From NCBI GenBank assembly GCA_017471085.1, contig JAFUWW010000010.1, forward strand, positions 6,818-70,817: a stretch of DNA of 64,000 nt, read 5' to 3'. Each line of letters opens with the position of its first letter. The stretch's first letter is position 1. Below the pieces are notes generated by a model. The model ran no database searches. It worked only from the letters and a program-made list of their open reading frames with translations, and was not told the origin of the DNA. This document shows positions 16,824-27,581 of the stretch, piece by piece. This DNA is from Bacteroidales bacterium (GTDB lineage: Bacteria > Bacteroidota > Bacteroidia > Bacteroidales > UBA932). The translations under genes were made by a program, and so were the position numbers.

Positions 16824-16873
16824 GATTCCCGGCCGGGCCTGGAATGACGTGATGCCCGGCCGCGCCGGGTATC
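16824..16873. repeat. GTCAT/ATC palindromic repeat, divergent pair upstream of clpB
   Basis: Two abutting 25-base palindromes: 16824-16848 begins GATTCCCGG and ends CCTGGAATGAC; 16849-16873 begins GTGATGCCCGGC and ends GCCGGGTATC. Outer ends are GAT and ATC. The same family is seen at 34105, 40353, 42966, 54082, 55404 and 55979. Confidence 0.8.
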
Positions 16874-16897
16874 TTAAAAGAAAAGGAGGAACAAATT

Positions 16898-19051
<2,154 letters not shown>

Positions 19052-19059
19052 AAAATGCT

Positions 19060-19067
19060 TATCTTTG
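19060..19067 (+). promoter_or_regulatory. Promoter -7 element TATCTTTG, five bases before the start codon
   Basis: Perfect TAnnTTTG just after the clpB stop; ATG 19073 follows after five bases, predicting a leaderless or nearly leaderless transcript. Confidence 0.55.
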
Positions 19068-19072
19068 GGGGT

Positions 19073-20323
19073 ATGAAAATAACCCTGATTTGTATGATTG
19101 CCGGGATGTTGCTAAGTAGTCCTGACACCCTCGTCAGGCGCAATTCCCGGGCAGAAGTTCTCTCAGATGTGGGACGTGCCGGGGGAGTACACTATATGTA
19201 CCCTTCCGGCCAGGTCCGTCCCACGGCCCCTCCCAAGGGCTATAAACCTTTCTATATCAGTCATGTCGGCCGGCATGGTGCCCGTTACGCACTGGGTGCG
19301 ACGGTCTATGAGGACCAGTGGTCCGTGTGGTCGCATGCCCGTCAGAAGGGGTGGCTGACTCCTGCCGGAGAAACCTTGTATGAGGCTTATGCCCAATTGT
19401 TTCCGGAAGTGACCCGGCGGGAGGGAAACCTTACGCAGAAAGGCCAGGAACAGCACCGGAAGATTGCCCGGCAGATGCATGGCTGGTTCCCGGCGGTGTT
19501 CAAAGGAAAAACCCGGGCCGAAGCCTCTTCGACCGGCGTCCATCGCGTGATCGTGAGCATGTTCTCCTACCTGGACCAGCTGGACGACCTGGACCGGAAC
19601 TTCGATGTCGTGGCCGATTACGGCTATCCCTACCAGCGCTATCTGCTGCCCGACGTGATTGACGCCCCCACGGTGCTGCCGGATTCCGTCCAGTTGAAAT
19701 TCCGCATCTTCCGGGACGAAAACCTGGACTGCAGCGCCATCCTGGGCCGATGGTTCACCGTGGCCGACAGCCTGGTCGCCGATCCGTACCGTTTCTGCTC
19801 GGCCCTGCATACCATCGTCTCCACCCTGGACAACCTGGACTGCGACATTCCCTCGGCTCTGTGGACCGCCTTTACCCCCGAGGAACGGTACCGTTTCTGG
19901 CGGGTGGACAACTACTCCAGCTACCTCCGCCTGGGGATGTCGCCGGAAGTGGAGAACGTGCGCCCGGAGGCAATGCGCGCCCTCTGGGCCGATATCGTGG
20001 ACCGGACAGCCAGGGACTGGGCCGACGGAATTGCCCTCAGGCTCCGTTTCGCCCACGATTCCACCCTGCTGCCTCTGTTGTCGCTGCTGGACGTGAACGG
20101 CATGGGAGCCCGGGTTTCCCTGCCGGACGACGTGGAGGATTACTGGCGTACCTTCGACATTCCCATGGCCGCCAACCTGCAGCTGGTCTTCTTCCGCAGC
20201 CGCCGCAATCCCGACATCCTGGTGCAAGTGCTCCTGAACGGACAGGAAGCCACCCTGCCCATTCCCATGGCCGCCCCCGGCAGTTTCTACCGCTGGGCGG
20301 ATATCATCCAGTATTACAAATAG
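19073..20323 (+). CDS. Histidine acid phosphatase family protein (clade 2, phytase/MINPP-like)
   Basis: 416 residues with a short hydrophobic signal (MKITLICMIAGMLLSS). The catalytic RHG motif is in SHVGRHGARY and the proton donor HD motif in FAHDSTLLPLLSLL, the two hallmarks of clade 2 histidine phosphatases; EASSTGVHRVIVSMFSY contains the usual second arginine region. It probably removes phosphate from inositol phosphates or other organic phosphates in the periplasm. The ORF begins six codons earlier at 19055, but that start overlies the -7 element, so ATG 19073 is preferred. It is the third phosphate-releasing protein in the window after the acid phosphatase and phytase-like esterase. Confidence 0.83.
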   Translation: MKITLICMIAGMLLSSPDTLVRRNSRAEVLSDVGRAGGVHYMYPSGQVRPTAPPKGYKPFYISHVGRHGARYALGATVYEDQWSVWSHARQKGWLTPAGETLYEAYAQLFPEVTRREGNLTQKGQEQHRKIARQMHGWFPAVFKGKTRAEASSTGVHRVIVSMFSYLDQLDDLDRNFDVVADYGYPYQRYLLPDVIDAPTVLPDSVQLKFRIFRDENLDCSAILGRWFTVADSLVADPYRFCSALHTIVSTLDNLDCDIPSALWTAFTPEERYRFWRVDNYSSYLRLGMSPEVENVRPEAMRALWADIVDRTARDWADGIALRLRFAHDSTLLPLLSLLDVNGMGARVSLPDDVEDYWRTFDIPMAANLQLVFFRSRRNPDILVQVLLNGQEATLPIPMAAPGSFYRWADIIQYYK

Positions 20324-20332
20324 TTCGGGGAT

Positions 20333-21367
20333 TTAAACCTCGGTAGCCGTGGCGAATTCCTGGAGGAAGCGCATGTCGTTCTCGAAGTAGTGGCGGAGGT
20401 CGTTGACCTGCCACTTGAGCATGGCGATACGCTCGACACCCATGCCGAAGGCGAAGCCGGAATACTGCTTGGAATCGATGCCGCTGGCTTCCAGGACATT
20501 AGGGTCTACCATACCGCAGCCCATGATTTCCAGCCAGCCGGTGCCCTTGCAGATGTTGCACCCCTTTCCGTGGCAGATGTTGCAGCTTACGTCCACCTCT
20601 GCCGAAGGTTCGGTGAACGGGAAATACGAAGGACGCATGCGGATTTCCGTCTCCGGGCCGAACATTTCCCGTGCGAACAGGAGGATGGCCTGCTTGAGGT
20701 CGGCGAAAGTGACGTCCTTGTCGATATAGAGACCCTCCACCTGGTGGAAGATGCAATGGGCGCGGGCCGATATGGCTTCGTTGCGGAAAACGCGGCCGGG
20801 GCACACCACACGGATGGGCAGGGACTGTTTTTCCATGGTACGCACCTGCACGGAAGAGGTGTGGGTGCGGAGCAGCAGCGGATTGGGATGGCCGGTGCTC
20901 ACGAAGAAAGTGTCCTGCATCTCGCGGGCCGGATGGTTGGGCGGGAAATTCAGGGCCTCGAAAACATGGTAATCGTCCTCGATTTCAGGACCTTCCGCTA
21001 CATCGTAGCCGAATTTGCGGAAAATGTCCACGATCTGCTGGCGGACGATGGAAACCGGATGGCGGGAGCCCAGGGGGAACGGATCTCCGGGCATGGTGAG
21101 GTCTTCCTTGGGGGCGGCGGCGACGGCCGCTTCCTCTACGGAAGCCTTCAGTTCCTCGATGCGGGCGGTGGCGGCTTTCTTGAGCTCGTTGAGCTTCTGG
21201 CCGTATTCGCGCTTGAGTTCGGGAGCCACGGAGCGGAACTCCTCCATCAGGGCCGTGATTTCTCCTTTCTTTCCCAGGAACCGGACCCGGGCTTCTTCCG
21301 CTTCTTTGGCGGAGGCGGCCTTGAGCTCCTGCAGTTCTGCAAAGATTCTTTCTATGGTTTCTTTCAT
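20333..21367 (-). CDS. pheS: Phenylalanine-tRNA ligase alpha subunit
   Basis: 344 residues. The N-terminal coiled coil (residues 1-90) is followed by the class II catalytic core: GSRHPVSIV, motif 2 region VVCPGRVFRNEAISARAHCIFHQVEGLYID, and motif 3 SGFAFGMGVERIAML. The insert CNICHGKGCNICKGTGW is a Cys-rich Zn-ribbon-like loop typical of PheS from this phylum. PheS pairs with PheT (not in the window) to charge tRNA-Phe. ATG 21367 is preferred over an in-frame upstream start that would overlie the promoter. Confidence 0.95.
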   Translation of the reverse strand: MKETIERIFAELQELKAASAKEAEEARVRFLGKKGEITALMEEFRSVAPELKREYGQKLNELKKAATARIEELKASVEEAAVAAAPKEDLTMPGDPFPLGSRHPVSIVRQQIVDIFRKFGYDVAEGPEIEDDYHVFEALNFPPNHPAREMQDTFFVSTGHPNPLLLRTHTSSVQVRTMEKQSLPIRVVCPGRVFRNEAISARAHCIFHQVEGLYIDKDVTFADLKQAILLFAREMFGPETEIRMRPSYFPFTEPSAEVDVSCNICHGKGCNICKGTGWLEIMGCGMVDPNVLEASGIDSKQYSGFAFGMGVERIAMLKWQVNDLRHYFENDMRFLQEFATATEV

Positions 21368-21390
21368 AATCGTACGGGTTTGGTTTCTTC

Positions 21391-21407
21391 GCCGCTCGGC
21401 GAGCGGC
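21391..21407 (-). promoter_or_regulatory. Hairpin in the pheS leader
   Basis: GCCGCTC (21391-21397) and GAGCGGC (21401-21407) form a perfect 7-bp hairpin with a 3-base loop right after the predicted transcription start of pheS. Confidence 0.45.
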
Positions 21408-21409
21408 TG

Positions 21410-21417
21410 CAAAGATA
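21410..21417 (-). promoter_or_regulatory. pheS promoter -7 element TATCTTTG
   Basis: Perfect TAnnTTTG on the minus strand, 42 bases before ATG 21367. Confidence 0.6.
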
Positions 21418-21418
21418 A

Positions 21419-21859
21419 CTATTTTTTCCGTTCAGCGGTTGATTTGGCGGCCTTTTCGCGGCGTTTGTCGCGGTCCCGCTGGGCGCGCTGTCCGCCGGCC
21501 TTCATGTATTTGTTCCACTGATCCTCGGTGAAAATCTTCTTGTAGCTGTCCACGATCTGCTGCATCCATTTGTCCTGAATGCTGACATACAGGTCCGTGT
21601 TCTCCACCTTGGCCTTCTGCATGGTCTCCAGTTCGTCCATGAGGGCGTGGTAGTCGTGCGTGAGGATGGAATCGACATAGAATTCCTGCCAGTATTCCAG
21701 ATTCAGCAGCTCCTGCAGGCGCTCTTTTTCCTTGTCGATGCTCTCCAACAGCTGCTTTTCCTTCTGCTCCGGCGTCTGGGGCTGCTGATTCTGCGCCGAA
21801 GCCGCGAAAATTGAGAGGAATACGGCACAGACCAGATGTATTAAACGATAAAATTTCAT
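21419..21859 (-). CDS. Small secreted coiled-coil protein, function unknown
   Basis: 146 residues with a signal peptide (MKFYRLIHLVCAVFLSIFAASAQ). The mature part is almost wholly charged and helical (QTPEQKEKQLLESIDKEKERLQELL; WMQQIVDSYKKIFTEDQWNKYMK) with a very basic end (RRDKRREKAAK-like). A conserved periplasmic helical protein of this type exists in Bacteroidales; I know no function. It is divergent from the C69 dipeptidase gene and directly precedes the pheS promoter. Confidence 0.7.
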   Translation of the reverse strand: MKFYRLIHLVCAVFLSIFAASAQNQQPQTPEQKEKQLLESIDKEKERLQELLNLEYWQEFYVDSILTHDYHALMDELETMQKAKVENTDLYVSIQDKWMQQIVDSYKKIFTEDQWNKYMKAGGQRAQRDRDKRREKAAKSTAERKK

Positions 21860-21866
21860 AAATTTG

Positions 21867-21897
21867 CAAATTGATGTCGAAGGACAAAATTACGCAA
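21867..21897 (-). promoter_or_regulatory. Promoter of the small secreted protein gene
   Basis: On the minus strand TTG (21895-21897) and TCAATTTG (21867-21874, one mismatch to TAnnTTTG) are 20 bases apart; ATG 21859 follows after seven bases. Confidence 0.45.
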
Positions 21898-21916
21898 TAA
21901 ATCGAAAAACCACAAA

Positions 21917-23710
21917 ATGATGAGAAAAAACCTCCTCAAAGTCTCCGTTGCCGTCCTTTTCAGCCTGCTGGCGGCACAAGAGGGGAATACATGCACCAAT
22001 GTCATTATCACCCGCGGCGCCAGCATGGACGGATCCGTCCTGGTCTCCTATGCGGCCGATTCGCACTATCTCTACGGCGAACTGTATTATCATCCCGCGG
22101 CCGACTGGAAAATGGGTGAAGTGCTCCGTGTATACGACTGGGACACCAACCGCTACCTGGGTGAAATCGACCAGGTGGAGCACACCTACCAGACGGTGGG
22201 CAACATGAACGAGCACCAGCTCATCATCACCGAAACCACCTGGGGCGGCCGTCCCGAACTGGAAGACAAGCACGGCGGCATCGACTACGGCTCCCTCATC
22301 TACATCACCCTGCAGCGCGCCAAGACCGCCCGCGAGGCCATCGACATCATCGTGAACCTGGCCAACGAGTACGGCTACGCATCCGAGGGAGAGACCTTCT
22401 CCATCGCCGACAAGAACGAAGCCTGGATCATGGAACTCATCGGCAAGGGCATGAACATGCGCAACAACGTGAACATGAACAAAGGCATCGTGTGGGTGGC
22501 CATGCGCGTGCCGGACGGAGCCATCTGCGCCCATGCCAACCAGGCCCGCATCGGCAAGTTCCCTCTGAACGACCCGGACAACTGCCTGTACGCCTCCGAC
22601 GTCATCTCCTTCGCCCGCCGCAAGGGCTATTTCGACGGGGCCGACAGCGAATTCAGCTTCAAGAAGGCCTATAATCCCGCAGACTTCGGCACCGTACGCG
22701 GCTGCGACGCCCGTGCCTGGAGCGCCTTCAACATCCTCACCGACGGCTGGTTCTCCTTCTACGACGAGAACGGAAACGCCGTCACCCGCGACGCTTTCAC
22801 CTACCTGGACTATGTGATGGGCCAGAATATGGAGAACGACTTCCCGCTGTTCGTGTATCCCCGCAAGAAAGTCAGCGTCAAGGATTTGGCCGATGTCATG
22901 CGCGACCATTTCGAAGGCACTCCCATGGACATGACCCAGGACATCGGAGCCGGCGGCAACGCCCTCCCTTACCGCTGGCGTCCCATGGAATTCAAGGTGG
23001 AAGACCGAACGTACGTGAATGAGCGTGCCATCGCCACCCAGCAGACCGGCTTCTGGATGGTCGGCCAGGCCCGCAACTATGTCCCCGACGTGGTGGGCGG
23101 CATCCTCTGGTTCGGCACCGACGATGCGGCCACTTCCTACCTCACCCCCATCTACACCAGCATCACCAAGGTGCCCGATTGCTTCCGCGTGGGCAACGGC
23201 GACCTGCTCCATTACTCGTCCACATCGTCCTTCTGGCTCAACAACCGCATTTCCAACGCCTGCTACAAGATGTACAACGTGATGGCCCCCCATGTGCGTG
23301 CCAAGATAGACGCCTTCGAACTGGACCAGGTGTTCCGCAAGACCCATTCCGTAGACAGCATGGCCGTGGTCATGTACAACGAAGTGGTGGTGAAGATGCA
23401 GAAGAAACTCTCCTCCAAAGGGGATGTGATGGTTTCCCGGAAGCCTTTCAGCAAGGTCATCGACTATGTGTCCAATTACTCCGTGAAAACCGCCCAGGAC
23501 CAGTTCCTGGCCTGGCGGAACCTCGAAGTGGAACTGCTGGTGAAATTCATGGACGGCAATGTGAAGCCCCAGAACGACGACGGCTCCTTCAAGCATTCGG
23601 AATATTCCGACGGCGTGCCGGAAAGCGTGGAATGGCCCGGCTACACGGATCTCTGGAAAGCAACGGTGGCACAGGAACACGGAGAAGTGATCCAGGTACC
23701 TGACGAGTAG
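21917..23710 (+). CDS. Secreted dipeptidase, peptidase family C69
   Basis: 597 residues. A signal peptide (MMRKNLLKVSVAVLFSLLAAQEGN) ends just before TCTNVIITRGASMDGS, where the cysteine is the Ntn-type nucleophile exposed by processing; this is the PepD/C69 pattern. Further conserved pieces are ETTWGGRPEL, GYASEGETFSIADKNEAWIMELIGKG and YLTPIYTSI. The family cleaves dipeptides with broad specificity. The location is probably periplasmic. It is followed after a few bases by the DUF6562 lipoprotein genes in the same direction, but a functional link is not evident. Confidence 0.88.
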   Translation: MMRKNLLKVSVAVLFSLLAAQEGNTCTNVIITRGASMDGSVLVSYAADSHYLYGELYYHPAADWKMGEVLRVYDWDTNRYLGEIDQVEHTYQTVGNMNEHQLIITETTWGGRPELEDKHGGIDYGSLIYITLQRAKTAREAIDIIVNLANEYGYASEGETFSIADKNEAWIMELIGKGMNMRNNVNMNKGIVWVAMRVPDGAICAHANQARIGKFPLNDPDNCLYASDVISFARRKGYFDGADSEFSFKKAYNPADFGTVRGCDARAWSAFNILTDGWFSFYDENGNAVTRDAFTYLDYVMGQNMENDFPLFVYPRKKVSVKDLADVMRDHFEGTPMDMTQDIGAGGNALPYRWRPMEFKVEDRTYVNERAIATQQTGFWMVGQARNYVPDVVGGILWFGTDDAATSYLTPIYTSITKVPDCFRVGNGDLLHYSSTSSFWLNNRISNACYKMYNVMAPHVRAKIDAFELDQVFRKTHSVDSMAVVMYNEVVVKMQKKLSSKGDVMVSRKPFSKVIDYVSNYSVKTAQDQFLAWRNLEVELLVKFMDGNVKPQNDDGSFKHSEYSDGVPESVEWPGYTDLWKATVAQEHGEVIQVPDE

Positions 23711-23716
23711 TCTTCC

Positions 23717-24625
23717 ATGCGGCGATACCCCGTCATATCGGTCCTATGCGGCGTCCTTGCTCTTGCGGGATGCGGCAAGCCGTCGGACGACCAGCCGGCA
23801 GAAACGCCCGAAGTCACCCTGCAACTCACGCTCTCGTTCGATACGGCCCTTCCCGGGCATAAGACCCTGGACTATCCCACCAAGGCCGGCGGTGCCATGA
23901 TGCGCCATATTGTCCGTGTGTATGATGGCGACCGTCTGGAAAGGGAGCAGGTGCTCACTTCCGCCAACGTCAGCGCGCCGGGAGCCGACCTTGATTTTAC
24001 CCTCAGGGCCGGCCGGTACCGGGTGCTGGTGTGGTCGGACTTTGTGCAGGGCCAGGCCGGGCAGGACTGGATGTGGAGCGCAGGCAATTTCGCCCGGATC
24101 GGCCAGACCGGCAGCTATCAGGGCGCTACGCCCTATAAAGACGCTTTCTGCGGCAGCCTGGATGTGAATCTTTCTTCCTCAAGCTCTTATGCCAACGGAC
24201 TGGTGAAGATGTCCCGTCCGCTGGCGAAGTATTCCCTGACCGCGGCGGACGCATCCCTGTTCGCCGGCCGGGAAATCACCGCCACCGTCACTTACGGAGT
24301 CCCTGTCCCCACCGTCTATAACTTGCTGGAAAAGGCCTGTACAGACACGCGGGATGCCGTTTCCTACACTTGCAAGCCCGAAATCCAGGCCGACGGAACC
24401 GTGCTTCTGGCCTACGACTACCTGCTGGTGACGGGCGGCGAAACCACGGTTCCCCTGACGCTCGAACTGAAGGAAGGTTCGGCCACGCTCGCCAGCCTGC
24501 CGCTCTCCGTGCCCCTTCATGCGGGCCGTGAAACCCTGTTCAAAGGCAGCGTTTTTACCGGAAGCACCTCCTCTGGAATCGTAGTGGATCCGGACTTCGA
24601 TGGTGATTATCAAATTGATTTCTAG
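23717..24625 (+). CDS. DUF6562 lipoprotein A
   Basis: 302 residues with a lipoprotein signal (MRRYPVISVLCGVLALAGC). A fimbrillin-like DUF6562 domain covers most of it: LDFTLRAGRYRVLVWSDFV, PYKDAFCGSLDVNL, LVKMSRPLAKYSL. Such beta-sandwich lipoproteins are presumed surface-exposed in Bacteroidales. It begins six bases after the C69 gene and is followed by a paralogue after four bases, so the three DUF6562 genes form one transcription unit. Confidence 0.72.
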   Translation: MRRYPVISVLCGVLALAGCGKPSDDQPAETPEVTLQLTLSFDTALPGHKTLDYPTKAGGAMMRHIVRVYDGDRLEREQVLTSANVSAPGADLDFTLRAGRYRVLVWSDFVQGQAGQDWMWSAGNFARIGQTGSYQGATPYKDAFCGSLDVNLSSSSSYANGLVKMSRPLAKYSLTAADASLFAGREITATVTYGVPVPTVYNLLEKACTDTRDAVSYTCKPEIQADGTVLLAYDYLLVTGGETTVPLTLELKEGSATLASLPLSVPLHAGRETLFKGSVFTGSTSSGIVVDPDFDGDYQIDF

Positions 24626-24629
24626 GCCG

Positions 24630-25454
24630 ATGAAAAAGTCCCTGCATATGGTCCTGGCTCTTGCGGCAGCGCTCCTGTGCTGCGGCTGCGCCAAAGACAC
24701 GGTCCGTGAGGTGGAGGTGTCTTTCTTCGTGTCGTCCGGCCTGCCGGAAGTGAAATCGGCCGGAGACGCCTCCCAGGCCGACCAGCTGATTGTCCGGGCC
24801 TACGATTCCGCCGACCGTTACCTGGACTACATCCCCTTCACGGTGACCCGCAGCGGCAACGGATTCTCCGTCAAAGGCACCTTTGTGCGCGGAGAAGAAT
24901 ATACCCTGTTGTTTTTTGCCCAGAAAAGCGGTACTTATACGGTAGAGACGGACGGAATGCTGGTGGTGGAAGATTATGGCGCCGTGAGTGACGAATCCCG
25001 CGACGCCTTCTACGCCGTGGAGGAAGTGGTGGCCGACGACCGCCTGGCCGCCTCGGGGCTCTCCGTCACCCTGAAACGCCTTTTCGCCCTGCTCCAGTTC
25101 ACTTCGTCCCAGGAAGACAAGGCGCACTCCGATGCCGCCGGACTTACGGCGGATGCCTGGTGCCGGGTAGAACTGGACCGGGTTCCGGACCGGGTGAATC
25201 TGCTCTCCGGAGAGGTTCAGGGCAGCGTACGCACCACGTTGGGCGCCGGCCGCTGCGGACAGGACGTGGCGTTCGCCTTTATTCTGGCGGGAGCCGCGGA
25301 GAGCCGGATCGACGCCACCGTGGAAGTGGTGTCCGGTGCTTTTTCATCGACCCGTATCGTCACGGATATCCCTGTCCGCCGGAACTGCCGGACCACGGTA
25401 AAGGGCGATTACTTCACCACGGAAGGGACGCTGGAAATCAGTTTAAGTAACTAG
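24630..25454 (+). CDS. DUF6562 lipoprotein B
   Basis: 274 residues; lipoprotein signal MKKSLHMVLALAAALLCCGC. The same order of blocks as its neighbours: EYTLLFFAQKSGTYTV, SRDAFYAVEEV, LKRLFALLQFTS, then a beta-rich second half. It differs from copy A enough to be an old duplication. ATG 24630 is preferred to an upstream in-frame start because it begins the signal peptide. Its stop overlaps the TAG/ATG junction of the third gene. Confidence 0.7.
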   Translation: MKKSLHMVLALAAALLCCGCAKDTVREVEVSFFVSSGLPEVKSAGDASQADQLIVRAYDSADRYLDYIPFTVTRSGNGFSVKGTFVRGEEYTLLFFAQKSGTYTVETDGMLVVEDYGAVSDESRDAFYAVEEVVADDRLAASGLSVTLKRLFALLQFTSSQEDKAHSDAAGLTADAWCRVELDRVPDRVNLLSGEVQGSVRTTLGAGRCGQDVAFAFILAGAAESRIDATVEVVSGAFSSTRIVTDIPVRRNCRTTVKGDYFTTEGTLEISLSN

Positions 25455-25456
25455 TG

Positions 25457-27577
25457 ATGAGACGTTTCCTGCATATCGTTCTACTTACTTTCCTGGTGCT
25501 CCCCTGGGGGTGCCGGAAAGAGGAAGGGGAGACGGTCCGCCCGGCGGTTTTCTCCCTCTCCTGGGAACAGGCCCTCACCAAAGCGGCCGGAGACGGCTCC
25601 CGGATCGACATGCTCCTTGCCGGCGTCTATGAGAAGGACGCTGCCGGACGTCTTTCTTTCCTGCCGGAACTGTCCCGTGTCCATGCGTCGGACGCCCTGC
25701 CTGTCACCGGCGGAAAGGCCTCTTTTGAAGTGAACCTTACCGGCGGAAAGAACTATGTGCTGGTGTTCTGGGCCCAGAGCAGGCAGAATCAGGATTACAG
25801 CCTTGATTTTGCCGCCGGAACCATGACTGCCGCCCCCCAGGTCCTGGCCAACAGCGAGCAGCACGATGCTTTCTATGCCGTTTATGAAACGGGGCCGGTC
25901 TCTGTTTCCGGAGGGGATATCCCCGAAATCCGCCTCAGGCGCCCCTTAGCCCTATTCACGGTGACGGTCCCTCAGGAAGACCTGGAGATGGCCGCCAGGG
26001 CGGGGCTTTCGCTTTCCCGGTCGGCCATGCGCGTGAAAGGGGCTCCCTCAACCCTGGATCTGCTTACCGGAGCGGTCTCCGGCCAGGCCGATGTCACCTT
26101 TACCGCCGCGGCGGTGCCGGGTGGAAATCTGGTGGCCGGCAACTATGTCCTGGCGGGAGACGAGCGGCTGTACCAGGTGTCGCTGGAGGTTTATCCGTCC
26201 CGTAACGGCGTGGAACAGAGTCCTTTCCAGTTTGAAATACCCCATGTGAAGGGCCGCAGGAATTATGTTTCCAACCTTACGGGCAATGTCTTTACGCTGT
26301 CCCCGGAATTCCGGGTTTCACTGGCGGCGGCCTTCTCCGGAAGCGGATATGAAGGCAGCATCGACACGCCCGATATGCCGGACACGCCTCCGGATACGCC
26401 GGACGATCCGGATGAACCGGAAGACCCTGATGATCCGGAGCTTCCGTCGGCCACCGCCGTTGTCTTAACCCGTCCTGCTTCCGGTATTTCGGCGTCGGAA
26501 GCCGTCCTGAACGCCCAGTTCTACGGCGCGACGGGAGCCATCGGCGAGATGGGCTTCTTCTGGGGAGAATCGGCAAACCGGCTCAGCCAGACGGCTTATG
26601 TAGATCCTTCCCCTTCCTCCTCCGGCTCGTTCTCGGCTGTCATTTCCTCGCTGGAGCCGGGTAAAACCTACTATTTCCGTGCCTTCGTAGCCGAATACGA
26701 TGCTGCGGGCGGCCGTTACCAGGACAGGCTGGGCTCTATCGTTTCTTTCACGACGGAAGAACCGGCCGACCAGACCCAGCCCGGCTATCTGGGCTGCTAC
26801 GAAATGCCCGCGGTCTATCTGGATGGGACCGGAAATACCGGTAACAAGTACGGAAAGTGGTTTACATACGGCAATGGGAACAGCAGGCAGAAGATTGTTA
26901 CCCATACCTATATGTATCAGGGCAGGCAGTACCGTAATTACACTTGCCTGGTTGATGCCGACAGGAAATCACCGCTGTGGTCGGCCCACGTGATGCACAA
27001 AGGGGCCTATCCCAAAAACAGCATCGGTCGTGCGGGCAGTTGGGATTATGATCCGGCTCTTCCGTCCAGCTGGCAGCAGCCCGGCATCAGCGGTCTGTCC
27101 GGGTACGGCAATTACAGCAAGGGACATTTTGTCGCCTCCAGCGACCGGCAGGCCAATACGGACGCCAATTATCAGACCTTTTTCTACACCAACCAGGCCC
27201 CGCAGTGGCAGAACGGCTTTAACGGCGGTGTGTGGAATTCTCTTGAGCAGGCCATTCAGGATAAAGCTCCGTCCAATTCCGATACGCTGTATGTGGTGAC
27301 AGGTGTCCTGTACGAAGGAACCGTTGCCGTTGCGGCCGGTGTGCCCGTCCCCAGCCACTTCTACAAATGCCTGATGCGCTGTTCCTTCTCCGGCGGAACC
27401 ATGACGGCCGCTAAAGGTGTGGCGTACCTCTTTGAGAACCGTTCCTACAGCACTTCTTATCCCGCCAATGCCACCACCATCGACGCGGTGGAGCAGCGCG
27501 CCGGCTTCGATTTCTTCGCCAATGTTCCCCAGGCGCTGCAGGATGCGGCGGAACGCACCTCCGCCCAGTTGTGGTAG
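25457..27577 (+). CDS. DUF6562 lipoprotein fused to a DNA/RNA non-specific endonuclease
   Basis: 706 residues with lipoprotein signal (MRRFLHIVLLTFLVLPWGC). Residues 25-285 repeat the DUF6562 pattern (YVLVFWAQSRQNQDY, QHDAFYAVYETG, LRRPLALFTVT). A Pro/Asp-rich linker follows (around 300-330, DTPPDTPDDPDEPEDP), then a fibronectin-III-like domain (GEMGFFWGES.., LEPGKTYYFRAFV), and finally a NucA-type nuclease: SKGHFVASSDRQ in place of DRGHMxPxAD (catalytic His kept), TNQAPQWQNGFNGGVWNSLEQ with the Mg-binding Asn and Glu, and YVVTGV. It is probably a surface nuclease that degrades extracellular nucleic acid. It converges with the MBOAT gene four bases away. Confidence 0.78.
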   Translation: MRRFLHIVLLTFLVLPWGCRKEEGETVRPAVFSLSWEQALTKAAGDGSRIDMLLAGVYEKDAAGRLSFLPELSRVHASDALPVTGGKASFEVNLTGGKNYVLVFWAQSRQNQDYSLDFAAGTMTAAPQVLANSEQHDAFYAVYETGPVSVSGGDIPEIRLRRPLALFTVTVPQEDLEMAARAGLSLSRSAMRVKGAPSTLDLLTGAVSGQADVTFTAAAVPGGNLVAGNYVLAGDERLYQVSLEVYPSRNGVEQSPFQFEIPHVKGRRNYVSNLTGNVFTLSPEFRVSLAAAFSGSGYEGSIDTPDMPDTPPDTPDDPDEPEDPDDPELPSATAVVLTRPASGISASEAVLNAQFYGATGAIGEMGFFWGESANRLSQTAYVDPSPSSSGSFSAVISSLEPGKTYYFRAFVAEYDAAGGRYQDRLGSIVSFTTEEPADQTQPGYLGCYEMPAVYLDGTGNTGNKYGKWFTYGNGNSRQKIVTHTYMYQGRQYRNYTCLVDADRKSPLWSAHVMHKGAYPKNSIGRAGSWDYDPALPSSWQQPGISGLSGYGNYSKGHFVASSDRQANTDANYQTFFYTNQAPQWQNGFNGGVWNSLEQAIQDKAPSNSDTLYVVTGVLYEGTVAVAAGVPVPSHFYKCLMRCSFSGGTMTAAKGVAYLFENRSYSTSYPANATTIDAVEQRAGFDFFANVPQALQDAAERTSAQLW

Positions 27578-27581
27578 TTTC

